28,987 bases of DNA from assembly GCA_026391515.1 (NCBI GenBank), contig JAPLEC010000329.1, forward strand, positions 1 through 28,987, given 5' to 3'. The DNA is from Bacteroidia bacterium (lineage in GTDB: Bacteria; Bacteroidota; Bacteroidia; Bacteroidales; VadinHA17). Each line of letters opens with the position of its first letter. The stretch's first letter is position 1. The notes beneath the pieces were generated by a model. It did not search any database. It saw only the letters and a program-made list of their open reading frames with translations, and was not told the origin of the DNA. This document shows positions 1 through 6,935 of this stretch, piece by piece. A program made the position numbers and the translations under genes.

Positions 1-908
1 CGCCCGATGAGGAAAATCCTTATGCAATAAGAGTTGTTTCAGATATTCTTGAATCGAACGGCTCTTCATCAATGGCTACCGTTTGTGCTGGAACACTCGC
101 TCTTATGGATGCAGGTATAAAGATCCGCAAGCCGGTTTCAGGAATTGCTATGGGGCTCATAACTGACAAGGAGACAAAGAAATACGCAATTCTTTCAGAT
201 ATCTTAGGTGATGAGGATCACCTTGGCGATATGGATTTTAAAATTGCCGGAACCCGCGATGGAATTACAGCTACCCAGATGGATATTAAAGTTGAAGGAC
301 TTTCATTCGAGATACTGGCAAAGGCGCTTGAACAGGCAAAAGCCGGCAGGATGCATATTCTGGATATTATGAATGAAACTATTTCAGAACCTCGTCCTGA
401 GCTCAAACCGCATGCTCCAAGAATAGAAATGCTTTCAATTCCCAAGGATATGATAGGTGCTCTTATTGGTCCCGGCGGAAAAGTAATCCAGGAAATACAA
501 CGTGAAACAGGTGCTACTATAATTGTTGAGGAAAAAGATGGCCGGGGTGATGTCAATGTCTTTGGAGAAAACAAGGAGGTCATCACTGCCGCAGTTGAAT
601 GGATTAAAAAAATTGTTGCAGTGCCCGAAGTGGGACAGGTTTATAAAGGGAAAGTAAAGACTATTGTTCAGTTTGGCGCTTTCGTGGAGATTCTTCCTAA
701 TAAGGATGGTTTACTGCATATCTCGGAGATCGATTGGAAAAAGATCAAGACTGTTGATGAAGTCCTGAAAGAAGGCGATGAGATTGAAGTGAAGCTTATC
801 GATATTGATCCCAAGAACGGAAAATTGAAACTTTCACGGAAAGTGCTGCTTCCCCGTCCTCCGAAACAGGAGCAGGAGCACAAAAAACCTGAGGATCAGA
901 ATAAATAA
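1..908 (+). CDS. pnp: Polyribonucleotide nucleotidyltransferase (PNPase), 3' part only
   Basis: The 5' end lies outside the window; the first complete codon is at position 3, and translation is open from there, well upstream of the first in-frame ATG at 72. The start reads as the second RNase PH core (PYAIRVVSDILESNGSSSMA, then a stretch ending CAGTLALMDAG), which carries phosphate-binding and catalytic residues in this family. A KH domain follows, with the GxxG-type loop LIGPGGKVIQEI (bases about 430-610). The S1 RNA-binding domain, GQVYKGKVKTIVQFGAFVEI, then runs from about 630 to 850. A short charged tail rich in Lys, Glu and Gln ends the protein. The enzyme degrades RNA 3' to 5' using phosphate and is normally a trimer in the cytoplasm. 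Identity is certain from the domain order; only the missing N-terminal part cannot be judged. Confidence 0.97.
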   Translation, partial: PDEENPYAIRVVSDILESNGSSSMATVCAGTLALMDAGIKIRKPVSGIAMGLITDKETKKYAILSDILGDEDHLGDMDFKIAGTRDGITATQMDIKVEGLSFEILAKALEQAKAGRMHILDIMNETISEPRPELKPHAPRIEMLSIPKDMIGALIGPGGKVIQEIQRETGATIIVEEKDGRGDVNVFGENKEVITAAVEWIKKIVAVPEVGQVYKGKVKTIVQFGAFVEILPNKDGLLHISEIDWKKIKTVDEVLKEGDEIEVKLIDIDPKNGKLKLSRKVLLPRPPKQEQEHKKPEDQNK

Positions 909-917
909 ATTAAAAAC

Positions 918-1014
918 TTACACAGAGTTCCACAGAGAAGACACAGAGTTCCACAGAGCTCAAATGATTTAAACTCTGTGGCGCTCTGTGGTTCTCCGGA
1001 TTTCCTCTGTGTAA
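918..1014. repeat. Imperfect inverted repeat built from CACAGAG units, downstream of pnp
   Basis: The left arm begins TTACACAGAG at 918 and contains two direct copies of ACACAGAGTTCCACAGAG. The right arm ends CTCTGTGTAA at 1014 and carries the same units in reverse. Folded as RNA it gives a long, interrupted stem, and the right arm is followed by a run of T, so it could end pnp transcription. The repetitive make-up looks more like a dispersed intergenic repeat than a dedicated terminator. Confidence 0.7.
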
Positions 1015-1036
1015 TTTTTTTTATTTCTCTTTCCTT

Positions 1037-1067
1037 ATTGCAATTCCTTTTTCAATCTTTAAATTTG
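1037..1067 (+). promoter_or_regulatory. Putative Bacteroidota promoter for the deoxynucleoside kinase gene
   Basis: An exact -7 box TAAATTTG (1060-1067) is preceded, with 19 bases between, by ATTG (1037-1040), which matches three of four bases of the Bacteroidota -33 box TTTG. The start codon is 28 bases downstream of the -7 box. This is a pattern match only. Confidence 0.55.
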
Positions 1068-1095
1068 ATACTTAAACCGGAACTGTTTTTCAAGG

Positions 1096-1737
1096 ATGAA
1101 GACCAAGTACAATTACGTTGTTATTGAGGGCAATATCGGGGCAGGGAAGACTACTCTGGCAACTAAAATTTCAGAGCAATTCAACGCCCGTCTCATCCTT
1201 GAACATTTTGCTGATAATCCCTTTCTTCCAAAGTTTTATAATGATCCGGAAAAATACTCCTTTCCTCTGGAATTGTCATTTTTGGCCAGCCGGTATAAAC
1301 AGCTTAAAGATGAGCTGGAACCTCAGGATCTATTCAAAACATTCACTGTTGCTGATTATTACTTCATGAAATCGCTGGTCTTTGCAGCATCTACGCTTAA
1401 AGGCGATGAATATAATCTTTACAGGCAGATCTTTTACATAATTTACGGTTCTCTTCCAAAGCCAGATCTATTTGTGTATCTGCATCTTAGCCCTGAAAAA
1501 TTGTTGCAGAATATTGAAAAAAGAGCCAGAAACTATGAAAAATCAATAACAATAGAATATCTGCAGAAGATACAGGAGAGTTATTTTACATTTTTCAGGC
1601 AAAATCCGGATACTAAATATCTTATAATCGATATTAACGGAATAGATTTTGTGGCAGATGAAAATCATTACAGGAAGATCATAGATGTCATATTCTTTGA
1701 TGATTATCCCATCGGATTGAATACGCTCATTTTGTAA
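1096..1737 (+). CDS. Deoxynucleoside kinase (dGK/dCK/dTMPK-like family)
   Basis: A 213-residue protein that opens with a phosphate-binding loop, IEGNIGAGKTTL (residues 10-21). The segment LEHFADNPFLPKFY lies where family members bind the nucleoside and the DPEKYSFPLELSFLASR stretch follows, as in bacterial deoxyadenosine/deoxyguanosine kinases. YLHLSPEKLLQNIEKRARNYE is the usual lid region with its arginine-rich motif. Length fits the bacterial family (about 200-220). It would phosphorylate a deoxynucleoside with ATP in the salvage pathway; which base is preferred cannot be read from the sequence. ATG at 1096 follows a promoter-like sequence and lies just ahead of the P-loop strand. It stands alone: the next gene is 115 bases away and carries its own signal. 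Confidence 0.88.
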   Translation: MKTKYNYVVIEGNIGAGKTTLATKISEQFNARLILEHFADNPFLPKFYNDPEKYSFPLELSFLASRYKQLKDELEPQDLFKTFTVADYYFMKSLVFAASTLKGDEYNLYRQIFYIIYGSLPKPDLFVYLHLSPEKLLQNIEKRARNYEKSITIEYLQKIQESYFTFFRQNPDTKYLIIDINGIDFVADENHYRKIIDVIFFDDYPIGLNTLIL

Positions 1738-1852
1738 TAATTTTAAATAATTTAGTTTTTTCTCTAACTTTTTTTTTTTAGATTCGCATATAATTAGTAT
1801 CTTGTTCAATAATTATTTAAAGACAAATCATAAACAAATAATTCTTTTTACC

Positions 1853-3568
1853 ATGAAAAAATTCAGTAGCTATCTTATCCTTATCCTGGCCGCACTGGTG
1901 ATGTCCAGCTGCAGTGGCCTGAATAAGATGAAGAAAAATGAAGGCTTAATTAAGTATGAAGTCACCCCCAAAGTTCTTCAAACCGATGCAGGAGTTGTTC
2001 CTGTTCAAATTACAGGTACATTCCCACAGAAGTATTTCGACAAAAAGACCACCATTACTGCTACCCCTGTACTTACTTATGAGGGCGGCGAAACTGCCTT
2101 TGAAAAAGTCCAGATTCTCCAGGGAGAGAGTGTTAAGGAAAATAACACTGTAATTACCTATAATGGCGGTAATTTTAAATATGAAGCTTCAGTCCCTTAC
2201 AAAGACGCCATGAAGGTTTCAAAGCTGATATTAAAAGTTCATGCTGTCAGAGGTAAAAAAAGCCTTGATTTTGACCCTGCTCCATTAGCTGATGGTGTTA
2301 TTGCCACTTCAACACTCGTTATGAAGCATGGAAAAACAATATCGATGAAAGACAATTATATCAGAATCACTCCGGAAAACCAGGCAGCTGATATTAATTA
2401 TGTTATCAACAGGTACGATATTCGTCCAACCGAACTTAAAGCTGAAGATATTAAACTGCTCAAAGATTATATTACAGCTGTCGCCGGCGATTCAAACCGT
2501 CAGTTCAAAACAGCTTCCATCAGCTCATACGCTTCACCCGATGGTAAATATGACCTGAACGAAAAACTTTCAGGTAACAGGGGAACAGCCGCCGATAAAT
2601 TCATTAAAGAATCATTTAAGAAAATTGAAGCTTCAAAAGCAGCAGGTTTCTTTGACTCAAAAACAACTGCTGAAGACTGGGACGGCTTTAAAACTGAAGT
2701 TGAAAATTCGACCATCCAGGACAAAGACCTTATCCTGCGCGTCCTTTCAATGTATTCCGATCCTGACGTTCGCGAGAAGGAAATCAGAAATATATCAGCT
2801 GCATTCGAAGTGCTGAAAACTGACATCCTTCCAAAACTAAGAAGGTCAAAGATGATGATCAATGTTGATAAAGTTGGCCGCAGCGACGAAGAAATACTTG
2901 CACAGGATAAATCAGATCCGAAAGTTCTGAGCCTGGAGGAAATGCTCTATGCAGCTACTCTTACAAAAGATGCAAATGAACAGCTTGCTTTCTACACAGC
3001 TGCTGCAGAAGCTTATCCGAAATGCATCCGCGCTGCCAATAATGTTGGTGTTACTTTATTGAATCTCGGTAAAACCGACGAAGCAATTGCTGCTTTTGAA
3101 AAGGCACAAGCTATCGAAAATAACGACGTGGTTAAGAATAACCTTGGCGCTGCTTACATGGCTAAAGGCAACCTGGATAAAGCAGGAGAGTTATACAATT
3201 CGATGGCTGCAGCAACAACTGAATCGAAATTCGGACTTGGTGTTATTGCGGTTACTAAAGGTGAGTACGATAAAGCAGTCAACTTATTTGGTACAGAACC
3301 ATGCTTCAACCTTGCTCTTGCCCAGGTTTGTAAAGGTGATGTCAACCAGGCAAAAGTTACTCTCGATAATATGAAGGAAATGTGTAAGTGCGGAAGGCCA
3401 TCATACCTGAAAGCCGTTGTTGGCGCTCGTCTCGACAACAGAGACTATATGCTTAACGGCCTTCGCGAAGCTGTAGGATTCAATGCCGACTGGAAAGCTT
3501 ACGCAAAAACCGACCTTGAACTTGCCAAGTTCTGGAATGACGATACTTTTAAATCAGCTGTTCAGTAA
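1853..3568 (+). CDS. TPR-repeat lipoprotein with an OmpA-like segment
   Basis: Starting at ATG 1853, the 571-residue product has a lipoprotein signal: charged MKK, a hydrophobic run, then LVMSSC, so Cys20 is the likely lipidated residue. An in-frame TTG at 1802 would add 17 residues ahead of the signal and is rejected. The N-terminal 180 residues look like beta-rich extracytoplasmic repeats. Around residues 200-260 the segment SISSYASPDGKYDLNEKLSG followed by NRG resembles the peptidoglycan-binding OmpA-C fold. From about residue 385 there are tetratricopeptide repeats (NNVGVTLLNLGKTDEAIAAF and NNLGAAYMAKGNLDKAGELY). This layout is common in Bacteroidota cell-envelope proteins, where the role is probably scaffolding; no enzyme motif is visible. 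A strong hairpin terminator lies just after the stop. Confidence 0.8.
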   Translation: MKKFSSYLILILAALVMSSCSGLNKMKKNEGLIKYEVTPKVLQTDAGVVPVQITGTFPQKYFDKKTTITATPVLTYEGGETAFEKVQILQGESVKENNTVITYNGGNFKYEASVPYKDAMKVSKLILKVHAVRGKKSLDFDPAPLADGVIATSTLVMKHGKTISMKDNYIRITPENQAADINYVINRYDIRPTELKAEDIKLLKDYITAVAGDSNRQFKTASISSYASPDGKYDLNEKLSGNRGTAADKFIKESFKKIEASKAAGFFDSKTTAEDWDGFKTEVENSTIQDKDLILRVLSMYSDPDVREKEIRNISAAFEVLKTDILPKLRRSKMMINVDKVGRSDEEILAQDKSDPKVLSLEEMLYAATLTKDANEQLAFYTAAAEAYPKCIRAANNVGVTLLNLGKTDEAIAAFEKAQAIENNDVVKNNLGAAYMAKGNLDKAGELYNSMAAATTESKFGLGVIAVTKGEYDKAVNLFGTEPCFNLALAQVCKGDVNQAKVTLDNMKEMCKCGRPSYLKAVVGARLDNRDYMLNGLREAVGFNADWKAYAKTDLELAKFWNDDTFKSAVQ

Positions 3569-3576
3569 AAAGATTA

Positions 3577-4134
3577 TTAATATGAAAAAGGCTGTCCGCC
3601 AGTTGGCGGACGGCTTTTTTTATTAAGCTCCCACAGCACTATCCCCGCACTCACAGCTATATTGAATGAATGCTTGGTACCAAACTGCGGTATTTCAACG
3701 ACATAGTCACATTGGTTAATAATTGCCTGATCGACACCATTTACCTCATGGCCAAAAACCAGAGCATACTTTGTATCTCGCTCAACCACAAAATCGCTTA
3801 AAGAAACTGATTCCTCTGCCTGCTCTATTCCAACTATCTTGTAACCTTCTGATTTAAGTTCAGTTATCGCTGAAGATGTTTCTTTAAAATATTTCCACGA
3901 CACTGATTCGGTAGCTCCAAGAGCTGTTTTTTGAATTTCACGGTGTGGCGGCCTCGCAGTAATACCACACAAATAAATGCTTTCAGTCAGGAAAGCATCA
4001 GCTGTCCTGAAAACTGATCCGACATTACTCTGGCTCCTTATATTGTCGAGGACAATTACGAATGGCGATTTTTTGGATTTCCGAAACTGCTCAATTGTCT
4101 TCCTTCCAAGTTCCCTGTTTTGAAGCTTACGCAT
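3577..4134 (-). CDS. TrmH/SpoU-family (SPOUT) RNA 2'-O-methyltransferase
   Basis: A 185-residue protein with all three SPOUT motifs. Motif 1 is LDNIRSQSNVGSVFRTADAF (residues about 29-48) with the catalytic-type Arg. Motif 2 is ALVFGHEVNGV. Motif 3 is VVEIPQFGTKHSFNIAVSAG with the conserved Ser and Asn. The family folds into a deep trefoil knot, binds S-adenosylmethionine and methylates a ribose in tRNA or rRNA; the exact site cannot be told. It lacks an N-terminal RNA-binding extension, so it is of the short type. The final residues (RPPTGGQPFSY) are encoded by the terminator hairpin at 3585-3621, so this tail is probably not conserved. It is divergent from sucC, with 72 bases between the starts. 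Confidence 0.9.
   Translation of the reverse strand: MRKLQNRELGRKTIEQFRKSKKSPFVIVLDNIRSQSNVGSVFRTADAFLTESIYLCGITARPPHREIQKTALGATESVSWKYFKETSSAITELKSEGYKIVGIEQAEESVSLSDFVVERDTKYALVFGHEVNGVDQAIINQCDYVVEIPQFGTKHSFNIAVSAGIVLWELNKKSRPPTGGQPFSY
3585..3621. terminator. Bidirectional hairpin terminator
   Basis: Left arm AAAAAGGCTGTCCGCC (3585-3600), loop AGTT, right arm GGCGGACGGCTTTTTT (3605-3620). All 16 pairs form if two G-U pairs are allowed. It has A/T flanks on both sides, so it can act for the TPR lipoprotein gene on the plus strand and for the convergent methyltransferase on the minus strand. It lies inside the last codons of the latter. Confidence 0.85.
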
Positions 4135-4206
4135 TCTTTTTTATGCGAAAATAAATAAAAAATAAGTTTATTATTTTTATTTTGTCAAATTACAAAATAT
4201 ACAAAA

Positions 4207-5400
4207 ATGAATATTCACGAGTTTCAGGGGAAATCATTACTTAAGGCGTATAATGTTGAGATTCAGGAGGGATTTGTTGCAGAAACACCCGATCAGGCTG
4301 TTTTGGTGGCGAACCAGCTGAAGGAAAAATTAGGATCTGACTACTTTGTTGTTAAAGCTCAGATTCATGCAGGGGGAAGAGGCAAAGGCGGTGGAGTAAA
4401 GCTGGCAAAATCAATTGATGAAGTTGGTGTTCTGGCTTCAAAAATGATTGGTATGCAACTGGTTACACCACAGACAGGACCAGAAGGCAAAAGAGTAAAC
4501 AAAGTCTTGATTGCTCAGGATGTATATTACAAAGGTGAATCAGAAATCCGGGAATTTTATATAAGTATTTTACTAAACAGGGACATTAGCAGATACACAT
4601 TAATGTATTCACCCGACGGAGGAATGTCTATCGAAGAGGTTGCTGAAAAAACACCGGATCGTATTTTCACTGAAGAGATCAATCCAGGAATAGGCCTGCA
4701 GGCTTTTCAATGTCGTAATATTGCTTTTAACCTTGGACTAACCGGGACAGCATTTAAAAACATGCAGAAGTTCCTGGCCGGGATTTATGAAACGTTCACC
4801 GGCTGTGATGCCCAGCTTCTGGAAATTAATCCGGTACTCAAGACAAGCGATGACAGAATACTTGCTGTCGATTGCAAGGTTGTTCTCGATGATAATGCAC
4901 TCTTCCGGCATCCTGATCTTGCGAATATGCGTGACCTCAGTGAAGAGGATCCTGTAGAGGTTGAAGCAGGTAATCACAATCTTAATTTTGTAAAGCTCGA
5001 CGGGAACGTAGGTTGTATGGTGAACGGCGCAGGGCTCGCTATGGCTACAATGGATATAATAAAGTTGTCAGGAGGAGCACCGGCAAATTTTCTGGATGTC
5101 GGTGGCGGTGCTAATGCAAAAACAGTTGAAGCCGGATTCAGGATCATTCTTAAAGACCATGCTGTCAAAGCCATACTTATTAATATATTCGGCGGAATCG
5201 TAAGATGCGACAGAGTGGCAAACGGTGTTGTTGAAGCTTATAAATCGATTGGTGCAATAAAAGTTCCGGTCATTGTAAGGCTGCAGGGTACAAATGCTGA
5301 AGAAGCAAAAGAGATTATCGATAACTCAGGGCTGAAAGTATTTTCTGCTATCTCATTCAAAGAGGCTGCAGAAAAGGTGAAGGAGGTACTGAGTGTCTAA
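4207..5400 (+). CDS. sucC: Succinate-CoA ligase (ADP/GDP-forming), beta subunit
   Basis: At 397 residues it is close to the usual length of the subunit (388 in E. coli). It starts MNIHEFQGKSLLKAYNVEI and shows the ATP-grasp nucleotide site AGGRGKGGGVKLA. The C-terminal CoA-ligase half carries VNGAGLAMATMDIIKLSG, FLDVGGGA and INIFGGIVRCD. The enzyme converts succinyl-CoA to succinate in the citric acid cycle with formation of a nucleoside triphosphate. It needs an alpha subunit (sucD), which in many bacteria directly follows sucC but does not here; the next gene is a DUF5715 protein whose start overlaps the sucC stop by 8 bases. The region upstream is very A/T-rich and has promoter-like but imperfect boxes. 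Confidence 0.96.
   Translation: MNIHEFQGKSLLKAYNVEIQEGFVAETPDQAVLVANQLKEKLGSDYFVVKAQIHAGGRGKGGGVKLAKSIDEVGVLASKMIGMQLVTPQTGPEGKRVNKVLIAQDVYYKGESEIREFYISILLNRDISRYTLMYSPDGGMSIEEVAEKTPDRIFTEEINPGIGLQAFQCRNIAFNLGLTGTAFKNMQKFLAGIYETFTGCDAQLLEINPVLKTSDDRILAVDCKVVLDDNALFRHPDLANMRDLSEEDPVEVEAGNHNLNFVKLDGNVGCMVNGAGLAMATMDIIKLSGGAPANFLDVGGGANAKTVEAGFRIILKDHAVKAILINIFGGIVRCDRVANGVVEAYKSIGAIKVPVIVRLQGTNAEEAKEIIDNSGLKVFSAISFKEAAEKVKEVLSV
5380..5386 (+). promoter_or_regulatory. Shine-Dalgarno-like sequence that fixes the GTG start at 5393
   Basis: AAGGAGG lies six bases before GTG 5393, inside the end of sucC. Strong Shine-Dalgarno sequences are rare in Bacteroidota. The sequence is also a Lys-Glu-Val coding stretch of sucC, so it may be partly fortuitous. 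Confidence 0.45.
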
Positions 5401-6103
5401 AAGGATAAAGGTAAAACCACTTGGTTATTTGGTTATTTCATTGGTCGGAATTCTCCTCAGTTTCTCAATTATTTCATTTTTCAGTCCAAAGGATAAAAAC
5501 GAAGGTTTCCGTTATTATATAAATAAAACAATAGGCAGTGGATGCATCTCTTACAACCAGGCTATTTACAGCAGAAAGCTCAGGGATATGTTACCTGATT
5601 ACATTGGCAGATCAAGCGTTTCAGGGATTGATAAATGCAGCAACAAAAAGGAACTTATCAGAAAGGCTTCCCGGGGTGAATTATTTAAGATAAGAAGTGG
5701 CAGAGGATATGTCGTTGATGACTTATCATACAGCTATCCTTATTTGACAGAGGAGGGAAAAGCACTTGTCAGGGAGATAGGAAAACAATTCAGAAAGAGA
5801 ATCTCACATACCAGGTTAAGAAGATCGGATTTTAAGATCACATCAATGACCAGGACAACCGAAATTCTGGGGGAACTTAGAAAATCAAATTTCAATGTAT
5901 CTGAAAATTCTCCTCATTTCTATGGTAATGCATTCGATATCAGCTATGTAAGATTCTCAGCAAAAAAATGGTTTATCACTGATTGTGACAAGTACTATTT
6001 GAAAGAAGCGCTTGCGGAAGTGATCTGGCGATTACGTGAAGAAAATAAATGCAGGGCAACCTATGAAATTAATCAGGGCTGCTTTCATGTTGTTGCCAGA
6101 TAA
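5393..6103 (+). CDS. DUF5715-family protein, M15-like putative peptidase with membrane anchor
   Basis: A 236-residue protein with one N-terminal membrane segment (residues about 10-30) and the rest predicted outside the cytoplasm. The segment SPHFYGNAFDISY (His175, Asp182) and CFHVV near the end (His232) reproduce the His-x6-Asp ... His metal site of the VanY/DacB M15 D,D-peptidases. The run ITSMTRTTEILGELRKSN also fits the active-site region of that fold. The likely role is cleavage of cell-wall peptides, but DUF5715 members have no assigned reaction that I know of. The GTG start overlaps the end of sucC and is preceded by AAGGAGG, so the two are probably co-translated although their functions seem unrelated. 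No catalytic residue appears to be missing. Confidence 0.75.
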   Translation: MSKRIKVKPLGYLVISLVGILLSFSIISFFSPKDKNEGFRYYINKTIGSGCISYNQAIYSRKLRDMLPDYIGRSSVSGIDKCSNKKELIRKASRGELFKIRSGRGYVVDDLSYSYPYLTEEGKALVREIGKQFRKRISHTRLRRSDFKITSMTRTTEILGELRKSNFNVSENSPHFYGNAFDISYVRFSAKKWFITDCDKYYLKEALAEVIWRLREENKCRATYEINQGCFHVVAR

Positions 6104-6110
6104 AGCTCTT

Positions 6111-6305
6111 TTATTTTTTATTATGTGATCCATCGCAATATGGCTTGTTTGCAGATTTTCCGCATCTGCATAGCCAGATTTCTCCGGGAGAGGTCTCTTC
6201 ACCTTTTTTCAAATCCTTAATAATAAAATTCCCGGTTATTTTAAGCGGACCAGCCTCAATAACTTTTATTAAAGCCTCGGTTCTGTTTTCTTTCTTCTCT
6301 TCCAT
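6111..6305 (-). CDS. Small CDGSH-type iron-sulfur protein
   Basis: A 64-residue protein that ends in WLCRCGKSANKPYCDGSHNKK. The pattern Cys-x-Cys-x2-Ser-x3-Pro-x-Cys-Asp-Gly-x2-His is the complete CDGSH motif: three Cys and one His holding a 2Fe-2S cluster. The preceding part (GPLKITGNFIIKD) is the short beta strand region seen in these proteins. It carries a single motif, like the bacterial single-CDGSH proteins. It lies 10 bases after a larger gene that also ends in CDGSH, so the two form one operon. Its partner and substrate are unknown; roles proposed for relatives include electron or cluster transfer. Confidence 0.88.
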   Translation of the reverse strand: MEEKKENRTEALIKVIEAGPLKITGNFIIKDLKKGEETSPGEIWLCRCGKSANKPYCDGSHNKK

Positions 6306-6315
6306 TTTTCATGAA

Positions 6316-6825
6316 TTAACCCGTAAATCCTATTTTTCTATGCTGCCCGTCACAAAAAGGCTGATGATTACTTGCCCCGCATCGGCATATTGATATCAGG
6401 CTTTCAATGATTTCCTTCTTTTTCCCGTTGTTGTCAAGTGTAAAGCTCCCTTTTACAACAATCGGTCCATCGACCATGACTTTTACCGAAACTGGATTTT
6501 CTTTCATGTTTGCCGGGTCCTGATTCATTAATTCGGGTCTTCTGAATTTAATATGATTTGTTTGATCGGGTTGAATGCTATTATTTTTTTCATCATCATT
6601 CCATTTCCAGGTAAGGGCTTCTGTCGGACATAAATTAACCGTTTCAATAATTCTTTCAGTCGGGGCTCCTTTCATATCTACCCATGGTCTTCTGCCAGGA
6701 TCAAAAACCTCGATAAGCTCTCTGTAACAGTAAGATGCATGCACACAGGCATCCTGTTTCCAATAAACAGTTATTTCTCCGTTTGTGTACTTTCTTTCGT
6801 ATGAAAGCGATTTATCTCTTTCCAT
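6316..6825 (-). CDS. Divergent 4Fe-4S (YjdI-like) and CDGSH two-domain iron-sulfur protein
   Basis: A 169-residue protein with two metal domains. The N-terminal part (residues about 10-75) has ACVHASYC and NLCPTEALTW, the spaced-cysteine pattern of the single-cluster ferredoxin-like YjdI family (Fer4_19). The C-terminal part (about 110-165) has VMVDGPIVVKGSFTL followed by CRCGASNHQPFCDGQH, a complete CDGSH motif for a 2Fe-2S cluster. The same two-part arrangement occurs in several bacterial proteins. It is the first gene of a two-gene operon with the 64-residue CDGSH protein. It is divergent from the histidine kinase. The function is not known; a small redox or cluster carrier is likely. Confidence 0.85.
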   Translation of the reverse strand: MERDKSLSYERKYTNGEITVYWKQDACVHASYCYRELIEVFDPGRRPWVDMKGAPTERIIETVNLCPTEALTWKWNDDEKNNSIQPDQTNHIKFRRPELMNQDPANMKENPVSVKVMVDGPIVVKGSFTLDNNGKKKEIIESLISICRCGASNHQPFCDGQHRKIGFTG

Positions 6826-6912
6826 CTCCGCCTGGAATTCGTCAAATATTTAACTGTTTGCAATTTAACATTTTTTGTGAATTAAATCAGGAAATATGAC
6901 ATGATGAATATA

Positions 6913-6920
6913 TATATTTG
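6913..6920 (+). promoter_or_regulatory. Possible -7 box of the histidine kinase gene
   Basis: TATATTTG fits TAnnTTTG exactly and is 15 bases before ATG 6936. No clear -33 box is present at the right distance, and the surrounding sequence is a TA-rich run, so the match may be by chance. Confidence 0.3.
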
Positions 6921-6935
6921 AACCCTATCCTGTTG

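Noticed and set aside
1802..1852. TTG start for the TPR lipoprotein giving 17 extra residues
   Set aside because: The extra residues lie before a complete lipoprotein signal peptide that begins at ATG 1853.
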